A stretch of 64,000 bases of DNA, taken from contig NC_080064.1 of NCBI RefSeq assembly GCF_949987535.1, positions 44,411,937 through 44,475,936 of the forward strand. Direction: 5' to 3'. Numbering within the stretch: position 1 is the stretch's first letter; the number at the start of each line of letters is the position of its first letter. A model generated the notes under the pieces. The model was not told where the DNA came from, made no database searches, and saw nothing but the letters and a program-made list of their open reading frames with translations. Of the stretch, positions 23,252 through 34,232 are shown piece after piece. The position numbers were made by a program, and so were the translations under genes. The stretch comes from Balaenoptera acutorostrata (taxonomy: Eukaryota > Chordata > Mammalia > Artiodactyla > Balaenopteridae).

Positions 23252-23888
23252 CAGGGGTCCCCAAGGCCCGGGCCACGGACTGGTACCAGTCTGTGGCCTG
23301 TCAGGAACCGGGCCGCACAGCAGGAGGTGAGCGAGCGGCGGTCGAGTGAGTGAAGCTTCATCTGTATTTACAGCCACTCTCCATCCCTCGCATTACCGCC
23401 CGTGCTCCGCCTCCTATCAGATCAGCGGCGGCATTAGATTCCCATAGGAGCTCGAACCCTATTGTGAACTGAGCATGCGAAGGATCTAGGTTGTGCACTC
23501 CTTATGAGAATCTAATGCCTGATGATCTGAGGTGGAGCTGAGGCAGTGATGCCAGCACTGGGGAGCGGCTGCAAATACAGATGAACATTAGCAGAGAGGT
23601 TTGACTGCACAGAGACTATAATAAATCAATTGCTTGCAGGCTCATATCAAAACCCTATCAGTGAGTGGCAAGTGAAAACAAGCTCAGGGTTCCCACTGAT
23701 TCTGCATTATGGTGAGTTGTATAATTATTTCATTATATATTACAATGTAATAATAATAGAAATAAAGTGCACAATAAATGTAATGTACTTGAATCATCCC
23801 GAAACCATCCCCTGCCCCACCCCCAGTCCGTGGAAAAATTGTCTTCCACGAAACCAGTCCCTGGTGCCAAAAAGGTTGAGGACCGCTG
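23252..23888. mobile_element. hAT-superfamily non-autonomous DNA transposon
   Basis: TIRs are 'caggggtccccaa' at the left and 'ttgaggaccgctg' at the right (reverse complement cagcggtcctcaa). The 8-bp TSD 'gtctagag' is perfect at 23244-23251 and 23889-23896; 8-bp TSDs are the hallmark of hAT elements. Sub-terminal text 'ccgggccacggactggtacc' and 'ccgtggaaaaattgtcttcc' is familiar from a widespread mammalian hAT family whose name I am not certain of. Inside, 23430-23450 and 23498-23519 form an imperfect inverted repeat (ggcattagattc / gaatctaatgcc). No transposase remains. Confidence 0.92.
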
Positions 23889-24715
23889 GTCTAGAGAGTG
23901 AAGTCCAAGCTCCTTGGCTTGGCTCTCAAGACCCTTCTCCATCTGGCCCCTGATGATCCCTCCAGCCTCATCTACCCCAAACCCTTTCTCAGCCAACAGC
24001 CAAGCACTTCTCTTGGGTTTTGTGTCTTCACAGACACTGTTCCCTCAGCTGACATCTTTCCCCTCCCCCTTCCCAAACTGGAGAATTCCCATTCCTCTTT
24101 CAAGACATGATTCTGGTGTTACTACCCCCAGGAGGCTTTTCCTGATGGCTAGTTTAGCAATGGCCACAAAACCCCAGAGCTTCCTCTATCCCAGCATGTG
24201 GAGCACATCTGCTCTTGCCCCTTACCATCCAGAGGAATCTTTCTACAACATAGGACTCACTGCCTCTCCCCTGCTTAAAAAAGGAAAGAAGTTTCATTTC
24301 TTGGCTTAAAGACCATAATCTTCACTGTGGCCTGCCAGGTCTGTGTGACCTCACCCCTGCGCTGCCTCTCCACCTTTCTCTTCTCACCCTTTGCTCTCTC
24401 TGCTCCAGCCAAACTAGTCTTTGTTTCTCAATGCACCATGTTTCTCTCTCAGGACCTTTGCACTTGCTTTACCCTGGCTAATTTCTACTCATTCTTCAGA
24501 GCTCACCTCAAAACTTCTTTCCTCTGGAAAGCCCTCCTTGTGCCCCCTCCCCAGGCTAGTTTAGGTGGCACTTACCACAATAGTAATTTTAGAGCTATTT
24601 ATGAATGATTTGATAACTGTCTCCCCCATGCTGTCTTGTTTATCACTGCATGAGGGACACCTAGAACAGAAGCTGGTGTAGAATGGGTGCTCAAGAAGTG
24701 TTTGTTGAATGACTG
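23889..24715 (+). repeat. L2 LINE 3' region
   Basis: 'gtccaagctccttggcttgg', 'ctccatctggcccctgatga', 'aggacctttgcacttgcttt' and 'gggtgctcaagaagtgtttg' give the L2 3' order, with duplication-like repetition that suggests two overlapping L2 pieces (one to about 24300, another from 24320). The hAT element sits at its left edge. Confidence 0.75.
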
Positions 24716-25619
24716 TGTAAGTGCTTAGCCTGTACCGCATTACATGAAAGCTCCAGTTTTCTCAAGCCAGCCTGTGAGCTCCTGGAGAACTAGTACAGTG
24801 TCAGCACCCAGCACCGTGCTTGGCACTTAGCGGGGCTCCATAAGGGTTTTCCAAGTTTGGGAGACACTGTGAAGTGCTGCCCACATCCCCCATCAGTGAA
24901 GACTTGTAACACCAGCTATTGGGAATGCTGTCAGTGAAGAGCCTTTAACTGTCAGCCCCCCAGGGACAGGGCCCCCTTGGCTCCTGTCATAGCCCTTCCC
25001 AGATGGCCCCACATCCCATAAAAGATGAAGGCAGGGATATTAGAGGCCCGGTCTGGTCATCTTAGCTCATCTGGGGACAACTCTGATGGGCCATTCTAGT
25101 TCCAGAGCCCCTGTGGGGTCAGCCATGACTGTCCTTGGGCCTGCGTGGACCTCTGGACTTCTGCCCACTCCTGTTCCCTCCCCCTCCCTTCCACAGGTGT
25201 GGATCCCAAGGGCACTCCCTCATAAACACCCTGCACTGCAATCTCCATCTCAGAATCTGCTTCCCAGGAACCCAAACTGAAATAGGCCCTCTCTCTTCTC
25301 TCCTCCTCTCTCATCCCTTTCAGGGGACGTCCATTCATTCACCGAAAGTTCGTAGGCACCATTCAGCTGACAAAAAGTTTCACATCCATTTTTCTATCAC
25401 TCTTATTCTGTACTGTCTAAGGGCGTCAGGAAGGAAACAGATGGAGAAACTGGGGCCCAGAGAGGTGCAGCGACCAGCCTAAGGGCACTGCACTAATTAA
25501 GAACTAGCTGAGCTCCCAGATGCAGTTTTCCACCTCCATTTCCCTACCTAGTCGCTACATCCTGGAGCAAGAGGGAACCTCATTGAAACGAATTCCGGTC
25601 TCAGTGGGCAGAATCCTGA
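24716..25619. other. Upstream flank of GPX7, nothing coding
   Basis: Mixed unique and MIR-like DNA (for example 'tggggcccagagaggtgcag' at 25452-25471). No exon or element could be supported. Confidence 0.4.
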
Positions 25620-26300
25620 AACCATGGCTCTAGGGTCCGGGAAGGGGCGCGGAGTCCAACGCTCCCGCAGTACAGATGGGGAGACTGAGGTCCAGCGCCC
25701 GGCGGTCCACCGCCCGCGGAGAAGAAGGGGGCGCGTCCTGCCCGGCTGGCCGCTTGGAGCCGGGGCCGCCTCCTCCCGCCCCCCGCGCCCGTGACCCCAG
25801 CCCTGCCTTTGCCCTTGCCACGCCGCCTGCTCGGGAGCGAGTCATGGTGGCGGCACTGGCGGCAGGGTGGCTGCTGCTGGCGGCTGCGGCCTGCGCGCAG
25901 CGGGATCAGGACTTCTACGACTTCAAGGCGGTCAACATCCGGGGCAAGTTGGTGTCTCTGGAGAAGTACCGCGGCTCGGTGAGTGTCCGCCCGCCGGGCC
26001 TCGGCGCCGCCCAGCCGGGGCCTGACGGGGGCGCCCGGCGGCCCGGGACCCTGCCGGGTGTGGCTCCGAGGGGCTCTGGCCGCCCGGCCACCCCGCCCTG
26101 GCTCCCCACCCCCACCGAGGCATCCCCCCGGGCGCGGCGCCCCCGGATCCTGCGCCGGGTCTGTCCCTCGACTACGTGGCATGGCCCGGCGCACGGTGAA
26201 ACCCGAAACTCTCGCTGCTGCCGCCGATTTCCCTCCCAGCGATTTTGGGCAGCGGGGCCCAGCCTCTCACGCACTGGTTTAAAACGTAACCCGAGCATCC
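25620..26300 (+). promoter_or_regulatory. GPX7: CpG island and promoter region of GPX7
   Basis: Dense CpG dinucleotides and very high GC from about 25640 to 26160 ('cgcccgcggagaagaagggg', 'cccccgcgcccgtgacccca') cover the 5' UTR, exon 1 and the first 150-300 bp of intron 1. No TATA box is seen at a useful distance. This fits a broad, CpG-type promoter. The exact transcription start cannot be read from sequence. Confidence 0.85.
25844..25978 (+). CDS. GPX7: GPX7 coding exon 1
   Basis: 45 codons, from MVAALAAG to 'VSLEKYRGS', with donor gtgagt at 25979. It encodes the signal peptide and the first strand of the thioredoxin-like fold. It ends in phase 0. Confidence 0.97.
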
Positions 26301-27030
26301 TACGGCCTTTGTCTCTCCCATCCCGTTTCCACGTCCGGAACAGAGGGAGCTGATGATATTAAGTCCAGTGAGAACATTGTGGAAATGAAAGCTCGGTGCA
26401 GAGGGAGTTATCATTTCAGACGCACGGGGACCTTACACAGATCATCCTTTAGAGAGTAGTACATACACTAAGGCCCAGAGAGGGAAGGTCACACAGCGCT
26501 AGAAAGCACGGAGCCTGGAGGAGAACCGCTTATCCATCCGTGGCCTACTCTAGGCAAACTTTTAAGCTGGCAGCTCAGGCTGAGATTTAAGTGTCATCCA
26601 GTATAACTGCTACCTCCTTACCGAGAGGGAATCTCAGCTCAGAGAGGACTTGAGAGAGGAAGTGTGCTTGGGTGAGTCTTTGAAACAAGAGTGAGTTTTA
26701 GCAAGACCAAGAAGAGCATTCCAGGCAAAGAGAACTGTCAAATGCCAAGACTCAGAACTAAACAGCAAGAATGGTGATGCGGGTGGGGAGGTGTTCAAGC
26801 AGTTGTGCTTGAAGGAGTATAAAGCATGAGAGTGAAAGATGAGGCTGAAGAGGGTAGGGAGGGACCAAGAGGGGCCTTGAACGCTACATTCAGAGACCGA
26901 AATGTTGCACTGTGTGTAATGAAGAGCCCTCCAAGTTCACTTCTCAAGGTGGACCTGAGGCTGTGGTGTGGAAAGGGTGGGGAGTTGGTTTCTAATGGAC
27001 AGGGAGACCCAGCATCCAGACTTGGACGGA

Positions 27031-27077
<47 letters not shown>

Positions 27078-30000
27078 GCTGTTAGCATTCTTCTCCCAGG
27101 AGCAAGGGCATCCTTAGTGAAGAAAGTACTCTCTAAGCCTTGGAATTCTCAATTATCCTGGGAGTACTGGGGATAGTAGTCCTTGTCCTGATTGCCCCCC
27201 CCCCCACCGCCCAAGGTATTGTGAGTTTCAAATGAGGTGACAATGTGGAAGCACTTGGTAGAGTGCTCTGTGCTTGTGTTTGTTTGTTGGGCCCCAGCAG
27301 GAACCTCATCCAAGACTCAGGGCAAAGGGCCAGTAAGAGCAGGGCCCATTCCCATTCAGGCCTTCCCTTCCCTCTGGTGCAGCTCACCAGAGAGCCCCAG
27401 GTTTAGCACTTGACCAGCTCTGCTACTCATTAATTCATTATTTATTATTGAGCACCTACTGTATACTAAATACTGTGCCAGCCCTGGGGATACAACGGTG
27501 AACAAAACAGCTAAGTTTCCCCTTTAACAGAGCTTATATGAGGTGGAGAGGAGAGAGGCAATAAACAAGGAACAGAGAAATGAACAATGTAATTCCTAAT
27601 AGTAAGAGGTGCTAAGACAAAAACAGACAAAGGCTATTTGTTTTCAGAAGTAATAAGGCATCCAGAATGTGAGGAACAGAAATCCTGGAGAAAAATTACC
27701 TGGAAAGTAGTCCCAGACTTCTGAGTGTTTTCATCCTTTAGGTCATTGGTAAATCCTAAAAAGCACTGGAGCAAGAGGCCTAGAAATCAATCAGAAAGAA
27801 ACTGAAAAAAAAAAAAAAAAACGAAGTCACACACCTGCTACGAGGTAGAGTTAGAATTTGAACCCAGGCAGTCCAGTTCCAGAGCCCATGTCTTAATTTC
27901 CAGCTTATTTCCAGCTTTAGAGGGAAACCAGGAACAGTCAGTCAGTCCAGGGAAACTGTAAATGAAACTGTGTGTTAACCCAAGCTTGGTTTGCCACTTG
28001 GGCAATATGGTCATTCATTCACCTGCAAATAGCTACTGGCTCATTATGTGTATTTTACCATGGGTTTTTTAAAAATTGGAAGCAAAAAACACTGGCTTCT
28101 TTATAGGCACTACATGCCTGCCACTGGGTCCAGCCCTGAAGACATAGCCATGAGCAAAATTGTATGGTTTGTGCCCTCACGCTAACTGGGAAGACAGTCA
28201 TTTAGACCAGTGTTGAGTGTAGATAAATGGGTGACACTCAGGAATGCCCTTGCCTACACTGTGAGGTTATGTACATATAGGCCTGAGTGTAGCGTGTATG
28301 TGAATGGTTTATTTGTTTGCTTGCTTCTGTGTACTCATCTGAGTCTGCATCTGTGCTTGTATATGTATATGTAAATTTACTGTGTGTATTTAGGTGTATC
28401 TGTCTGTGTTTTGTTCACTTTAAAGATAAGCTTTTTGGATTCAGGCACGGAAATAGAAATAGGATTTCCCTCCTTCCAAAAGTATGGGCAGACACACAAG
28501 ATGCAGGTTAGAAATAAACAACCTTTAATGCTCTCAATGCCCAAGGATCCAGTAGAGAAGAAAGAGGAAGACCTCTGACTAGTGAAGGGAGCTAAGAGTC
28601 CCGGTTTCTCACCACCACAGGCGCAATATGGCATATGCTGACAAAATGGGGGAGGTTGTTCTAGCAGCCTGTGGCCCCAAGGAATGGGTGAGGGGGATAC
28701 AGCACAGTGGTTCTCATCGCCTAGCTCAGTGGTTCTCAGCTGGTGGCGATCTTTTTCCCCAGGGGACATTCGGCAATGTCTGGAGACATTTTTGATTGTT
28801 AAGACTAGGCATCTAGTGGGTGGAGGCCAGGGACGCTGCTAAACATTCTACAATGAACAGGAGAGCCTCCTCACAACAAAGATTATCCAGCCCCAAGTGT
28901 CAGTAGTGCTGAGGTTGAGAAACCCTATCCAGCCTCAGCAGTCTGTGCCAGAGCATGTCCAGTGTCCCAGGCTGCCCCTGGAAGGTGGCCCTCTTTATGG
29001 AGCCAGCTGGTATAATCCTGCCTCTTCTAAAAAGTGGCCAGGACTTCCCTGGTGGTGCAGTGGTTAAGAATCCGCCTGCCAATGCAGGGGTCACGGGTTC
29101 GATCCCTGGTCCGGGAAGATCCCACATGCCGTGTAGTAACTAAGCCTGTGAGCCACAACTACTGAGCCTGCGTGCTGCAACTACTGAAGCCTGCGTGCCT
29201 AGAGCCTGTGCTCCGCAACAAGAGAAACCACAGCAATAAGAAGCCTATGCACTGCAGCAAAGAGTAGCCCCCGCTCGCCGCAACTAGAGAAAGCCCACGC
29301 ACAGCAACAAAGACCCAACGCAGCCAAAAATCAATCAATCAATAAATAAAATTTTAAAAATAATAATAAAATAAAAAGTGGCCAGAGAGATAGGGCTTGG
29401 CTACCTAAACACAGGGTGAGAATTTAAATCCTTTAATAATATATAACTAGAAGCTAAAAACATAGCATTGGTGCCAAAATTGTAACTGCAGTAATATAAT
29501 CAAGTTCCATCAGCCAGATTTATATTTATCACCGAACGGCAATAAATAAATATAAGGCAATCATAAATTTAAGGGTTAGTCTAGTGATAGAAGAAAGTGG
29601 TATTTGTTTTGCTGGAGGGAGAGGGGCAAAAAGGGATTGCCCTGAGGTTCTTGGGATCCTTTTATCAAGAAAACCATGCCTGTCTATGTACCCATTCAGG
29701 TGATCATATATATGTGCACACTTACTTATTCATTCAGCACATACTTTCTGAGACTTTTCCATGTGTCAGGCCCAGTAATGAAGTGAACATAGCTCCTGCC
29801 CTCAGTGGGTTCACATTCTAGAAGGAAGACCAACACATGTATAGGCAACTACAGTGTAGAATGATGAGCGCTAGTTGACTGAGCCAGAAATTGAACCCAG
29901 GTCTGCCTTTTCTCTCTCCTGTATCACCTCCTGATGTGAGTTCACCAGTATGTGTGCCTCTCTCTGTGATGGTGTTCTGTGTGTTTGTGGGCATGTGTGA

Positions 30001-32124
30001 TGTGTGCTAATGTATCTTTGTGTCGTGGGGCACAGGCATACCCATTCATGTGTATTGTGTACTTATTCTCATGAATGTTTATGTATGTGTTTCACACATG
30101 TCTGTAAGACCCTGCATGTTTATGAGAGAGAGCATTAATTGTTGAGGGGGCATCACATACGTGGGCATGTCAGGCCATGTACAAGTGTGTGCCTCTTCAC
30201 TGGTTTGTGTATGTGTCTGGGTTTTGCTTTTGCCACCCAGGTGTCCCTGGTGGTGAACGTGGCTAGCGAGTGTGGCTTCACAGACCAGCACTACCGGGCC
30301 CTGCAACAGCTACAGCGGGACCTGGGGCCTCACCACTTCAACGTGCTTGCCTTTCCCTGCAACCAGTTTGGCCAGCAGGAGCCCAACAGCAACAAGGAGA
30401 TTGAGAGCTTTGCCCGCCGCACCTACAGTGTCTCTTTCCCCATGTTTAGCAAGATCACAGTCACCGGCACTGGTGCCCACCCTGCCTTCAAGTACCTGAT
30501 CCGTGAGTCCTGAGCCTTTCCCTCACCTTCCCTCAGCTGGCTGAGGCTGTGGCTCCCTGGGCAGCAGAAGCTACTGGCTGGCTGGGTGACATGGGGCCCC
30601 TTAGACCCGCCCAGGTGGGTTGATGGTCTGTTCTAGCGCTAATCTTTGAGGATGAGCTGAGCAGTATTCCTGCCTAAGAATATCTCCGCCCCTGCTGCCT
30701 TGCCGTTCTCCCTCAGAGTCACTCTTGCAGACTTCTCTGGGTGCCTGTTTCCATCTGCAGGGGCTCCTAGAAGGAGACTGGACCCTCAGATTTTAGTCAG
30801 TGTGAATTAGTTGAGCTTATGGACTTAGCTGCAGGCAGGGGACGCCACATGCCTGGAGAAGGCTGGCCCGTATCTCCTGTCCTGAGTCAGAGGCAAAGTG
30901 TGTAGGCCACAGGAGAGAAACCTTCTGAGCTAAAATACCAGATCTTGGGAATTCCCTGGCAGTGCAGCAGTTAGGACTCGGCACTTCCACTACCCGGCCT
31001 GGGTTCAATCGCTGGTTGGGAAACTAAGATCCCGAGCAAGCTGTGTGGCGCAGCCATAAAAAAACCAAACAGATCTTAATATTTGAGAAATAGATTCCTT
31101 CTGCAGAAGCCTCAGAACCACAAAATGGGGTCATTAGCCAAGCTTGTCATTAAGTCCTGTTTCCTTTCTCAGGCCTTTCCCTTCCTTTGGGGGCTCCATT
31201 TTTGCCTTCTCCCACCTCCTATTCCATGCTTCTGGTTGCCTTCATATCCCTCACTACCACCCCCCCGCCAATCCATTCACCTGGAAGAGTAAATAACAAA
31301 CAACAGTGTAGCAAACAAAAGGTCCCTTACTGAGGCAATTTGAATTTTGCTTTGTGGGTCGATCCTAATATTTGTTTTTTTCCCCTGTGTGTTTTTATAA
31401 GTTCCTTCTCAGTTCCCATCGTTATAGATCAAACCTGGCTGTGCTTTAGAAGCACCTGGGGAGCTCTTAAAAATGCATTAGCCTGAGACCTACTGAAGCA
31501 GAGCCCAAGAATCTGTTTATATTAAGCCCCCCTCCTCCACCACCACCACCACCATGATTCAGATGCGGAGAGTCCATGGACTAACATTTGGAAACCATTG
31601 AGATTTAATCAGAAAATAGGATATAGACTGTGTAGTAGTTTGAGGTCATTAATAAAGGAAGATCTGATATTGCGTTACCCAGCACTTCACAGAATCATAA
31701 AGCAGTAGTTCTCAACCTGGGCACCAGATTGCAATCTCCTGGAAAGCTTTCGAAAAATACTGATGCCTGAGTCTCACCCCCAGATATTCTTACTTAAGTG
31801 GTATGGGGTTATGGACTGGGCATCAGGATTTTTAAAAGCTTTCCAGTTCATTCTAACTAATAGAACCACTACTTCAACGGAGAGATGGACACCAATAGTG
31901 GAATTCCAGGAGATGGGACACAGGGAAGCACACTTTGCTCTCCTTCTTCCTTTGCTCTAGAGACTTCTGGAAAGGAGCCCACCTGGAACTTCTGGAAGTA
32001 CCTAGTGGCCCCAGATGGAAAGGTGATAGAGGCTTGGGACCCAACCGTGTCGGTGGAGGAGATAAGGCCCCAGATTACAGCGCTTGTGAGGAAGCTCATC
32101 CTGAAGAAGCGAGAAGACTTATAA
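25844..32124 (+). CDS. GPX7: Glutathione peroxidase 7 (NPGPx), complete, three coding exons
   Basis: Exons 25844-25978, 30241-30502 and 31961-32124 join to a 186-residue protein (human: 187). GPX7 is an ER-lumen thiol peroxidase that uses Cys rather than selenocysteine and passes oxidising equivalents to PDI-family proteins. Residues 1-18 form a hydrophobic signal peptide (MVAALAAGWLLLAAAACAQ). Visible active-site residues are C56 in 'VASECGFTD' (peroxidatic), C85 in 'AFPCNQFGQQEP' (second Cys), Q91, and W141-N142 in 'PTWNFWKYL'. The C-terminus KKREDL is a KDEL-like ER-retention signal. Splice sites are GT-AG at all junctions, with introns in phases 0 and 1. The start at 25844 has a strong Kozak context (G at -3 and +4) and begins the signal peptide. 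A weaker in-frame ATG lies 56 codons upstream. No stop, frameshift or lost key residue is seen. Confidence 0.97.
27031..27075 (+). repeat. (CA)n microsatellite in GPX7 intron 1
   Basis: About 22 uninterrupted CA dinucleotides between 'cggac' and 'atggc'. Likely length-polymorphic. Confidence 0.97.
28727..28925 (+). mobile_element. MER5A-like hAT-Charlie transposon in GPX7 intron 1
   Basis: Starts 'cagtggttctcagc', contains 'ggggacattcggcaatgtct' and 'gggacgctgctaaacattct', and ends 'gctgaggttgagaaaccct'. The order and length match the MER5A class. The flanking duplication is no longer readable. Confidence 0.85.
29042..29372 (+). mobile_element. CHR-type SINE in GPX7 intron 1, sense
   Basis: Head 'gacttccctggtggtgcag', body ending 'cccaacgcagccaaaaa', tail of (TCAA)n/(AATAA)n at 29328-29372. 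The 13-bp TSD 'aaaaagtggccag' is at 29029-29041 and 29373-29385. Confidence 0.96.
30241..30502 (+). CDS. GPX7: GPX7 coding exon 2
   Basis: 87 codons plus one base, from 'VSLVVNVASECGFTD' to 'PAFKYLI', with donor gtgagt at 30503. It carries both conserved Cys residues (C56 and C85) and the Gln of the catalytic tetrad. Confidence 0.97.
30947..31069 (+). mobile_element. Short CHR-related SINE (GGAATTCCCTGG subfamily) in GPX7 intron 2
   Basis: Head 'gggaattccctggcagtgca', then 'taggactcggcacttcca' and 'ggttgggaaactaagatccc', ending 'tgtggcgcagccataaaaaa'. The short TSD 'cagatctt' is at 30939-30946 and 31070-31077. Confidence 0.88.
31424..31606. repeat. hAT-Charlie-like remnant
   Basis: 'ctgtgctttagaagcacctg', 'gagacctactgaagcagag' and 'aacatttggaaaccattgag' are the internal and terminal text of short hAT-Charlie derivatives. 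A CCA/CAC-rich run interrupts it at about 31535-31553. Boundaries are approximate. Confidence 0.55.
31703..31875. repeat. hAT-Charlie-like transposon
   Basis: Left end 'cagtagttctcaacctgg', interior 'ctgagtctcacccccagata' and 'gggcatcaggatttttaaaa', right end 'atagaaccactact', which is inverted relative to the left. It ends about 85 bp before exon 3, so it lies close to the branch-point region of intron 2. Confidence 0.65.
31961..32124 (+). CDS. GPX7: GPX7 coding exon 3
   Basis: Begins by completing a Gln codon (C|AG), continues 'TSGKEPTWNFWKYLVAPDGK' and ends 'KKREDL' plus TAA at 32122-32124. It holds the catalytic Trp and Asn and the ER-retention tail. Confidence 0.97.
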
Positions 32125-32600
32125 CTACTTTCCCTCCTCTCCCACTGTCCCCTCCCCTCACTGTTCACGAGTGACCAAAGCAAACTCAAATGGTGCTACA
32201 AGGGAGAGACTACTGACTCTCCTTCCTCCACTCTTATCCCACCTACCCCATCACTCCTGTCTGGGGAAAATTCTAGTAGTTTGATTATTTGAAACTTAGA
32301 GCAACCTGTAAGAACCCCTGACCAGTGACAGCTCTTGACCAATGGCTCACCAACCAATAAGAACCTCTAGCCCATGAAAACATGTGGCAAATAGAGGTAC
32401 AAGCAATAATCTCCTACTTGTTATGAACTCTGTAAAATGAGGCCAATTCCTACCTCACAGGGCTGTTGTGGGGATGAGGATGAAAGGCCTATGAAAGTGC
32501 CTAAGGCAGTGCCAGCTAACTAGGAGGCGTTCAATAAATGTTTTTTGCATATGAACCAAAAAATAAGTTGTGATCAATAAAAACTTGAACCCAACATGAA
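32125..32600 (+). terminator. GPX7: GPX7 3' UTR with two candidate poly(A) signals
   Basis: AATAAA occurs at 32533-32538 and 32577-32582. The first lies in MIR-derived sequence (about 32420-32540: 'actctgtaaaatgaggccaa', 'gcgttcaataaatg'). The second, 'gatcaataaaaacttgaac', is followed by T/TG-rich DNA ('tttgttgttgttgttgtt' at 32630-32648), a plausible downstream element. The resulting 3' UTR of roughly 430-480 nt fits a short GPX7 transcript. Cleavage has not been observed, only inferred. Confidence 0.65.
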
Positions 32601-33093
32601 TTTCCAGCCGTGAGAATCCAGGCCAAACATTTGTTGTTGTTGTTGTTGTTATTGTTTTCCTATGTATTTTTTTCAATTACCAAAGTAATACAAATTCATT
32701 GTAAAATAAGACGTTACAAAATAAAAATGAAATTGTCCCCCTCATTTCCTATATGGTCACTCCCTGGAGGTAAACACTGTTAGCAGTTTGGTACCAAGTC
32801 TTCCCAGACTTTTTTTTTTATCAAGCCTATCATTATTGCCCAATAAGAATTCACTGACCAAAAGTACACTACAATTGCAAACAGGCAAAGGATAAGAACA
32901 GATAATTCACAGAAAAATAGAGATGGATAATGAGGATATGAAAAGATGTTCAGCCTCATTCAAGTTGGAAAGATTTTGTTAAATGATAATACCTGTCATT
33001 GGTGAGGATGTGGGGAAATGGGCATTCACATAAGCTGTTGGTGGGACAACAAACTGGCACAAGTTTTTAGAGGATGACTTGTCAATATCTTTT

Positions 33094-33436
33094 TTTTTTT
33101 TTTAAACTCCCTGTGCTGTTTTTTTGTTTTGTTTTTTTTTTAAATTTATTTATTTATTTATTTATTTTATTTTTGGCTGTGTTGGGTCTTCGTTTCTGTG
33201 CGAGGGCTTTCTCTACTTGCAGCAAGCAGGGGCCACTCTTCATTGCGGTGCGCGGGCCTCTCACTATCGTGGCCTCTCGTTGCGGAGTACAGGCTTCAGA
33301 TGCGCAGGCTCAGTAGTTGTGGCTCACGGGCCCAGTTGCTCCGCAGCATGTGGGATCTTCCCAGACCAGGGCTCGAACCCGTGTCCCCTGAATTAGCAGG
33401 CAGATTCTCAACCACTGCGCCACCAGGGAAGCCCCA
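33094..33436 (-). mobile_element. CHR-type SINE
   Basis: Minus-strand head GGGGCTTCCCTGGTGGCGCA at 33435 and a (TTTA)n/T-rich tail at the left. The 12-bp TSD 'tcaatatctttt' is at 33082-33093 and 33437-33448. Confidence 0.95.
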
Positions 33437-33643
33437 TCAATATCTTTTAAAACAAAATGTTTATATGCTTTGATCCACCATTTCTCCTTTTAAAAGACTC
33501 CCAAACTGTGCAAATATGTGCGTACAATAATATGTGTGTACATTATTCATAATGGTGAAAATTCGATGCAATCCTTGTGTCCATCAGTATGGTTTGGTAA
33601 CAAATTATGGTACAAATCCAAATGATAATAATAACTAATACAG

Positions 33644-34027
33644 GGCTTCCCTGGTGGCGCAGTGGTTAAGAATCTGCCTGCCAATGCAGGGGACACAGAT
33701 TCGAGCCCTGGTCTGGGAAGATCCCACATGCCACAGAGCAACTAAGCCCGTGCGCCACAACTACTAAGCCTGCAGTCCAGAGCCCGTGAGCCACAACTGC
33801 TGAGCCCGCGTGCCACAACTACCGAAGCCTGTGCACCTAGAGCCTGTGCTCCGCAACAAGAGAAGCCACCACAATGAGAAGCCCGCGCACCACAATGAAG
33901 AGTAGCCCCCGCTCGCCGCAACTAGAGGAAGCCTGTGCACAGCAACGAAGACCCAACACAGCCAAAAATAAATAAATAAAATAAATAAATTTTTTTAAAG
34001 GGAAATAACAATAAAAAATATATATAA
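33644..34027 (+). mobile_element. CHR-type SINE
   Basis: Head 'ggcttccctggtggcgcag', body to 'cccaacacagccaaaaat', then a long (AATA)n/A-rich tail. The 19-bp TSD 'ataataataactaatacag' is at 33625-33643 and 34028-34046. It has opposite orientation to the SINE only 207 bp to its left. Confidence 0.96.
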
Positions 34028-34197
34028 ATAATAATAACTAATACAGTTATTCAAATGAATGAATTAATTTCTATGCTACCATAGAAAGTTGTCCAAAAGT
34101 GAAAAAATGCCAAGTTGTAATGAACACATGCACACACAAGAAAACATCCAGTACAAACAAGAATAATATTTTTATTAAAAATTTACAATGTTAAGTG

Positions 34198-34232
34198 TGA
34201 GAGAGAGAGGGAGGGAAGGAGGGAGGGAGGGA
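34198..34232 (+). repeat. (GA)n/(GGGA)n purine tract
   Basis: Uninterrupted purine run of GAGAGA followed by GGGAGGGAAGGAGGGA units, 34 nt or so. Potential triplex-forming sequence. Confidence 0.92.

Larger units (their letters stand above)
25979..30240 (+). other. GPX7: GPX7 intron 1
   Basis: 4,262 bp with a GTGAGT donor and an acceptor 'gccacccag'. It contains a (CA)n tract, L2-like text (27430-27560, 'gagcacctactgtatactaa'), a MER5-like element and a full-length CHR SINE in sense orientation, all listed separately where clear. A TG-rich stretch occupies roughly 29940-30220 before the acceptor. Confidence 0.9.
30503..31960 (+). other. GPX7: GPX7 intron 2
   Basis: 1,458 bp, GT-AG, with a clear polypyrimidine tract 'ctctccttcttcctttgctctag' region before 31961. 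It holds one short CHR-type SINE and two hAT-Charlie-like remnants. Confidence 0.92.

Noticed and set aside
25601..26194. 197-codon minus-strand open frame opposite GPX7 exon 1
   Set aside because: Arg/Gly/Pro-rich translation of a CpG island; no domain and no supporting signals.
25676..26353. 225-codon open frame at the GPX7 5' end as a separate gene
   Set aside because: It runs in frame through GPX7 exon 1 and straight into intron 1 past a clear GTGAGT donor. Its length is explained by GC-rich, stop-poor DNA.
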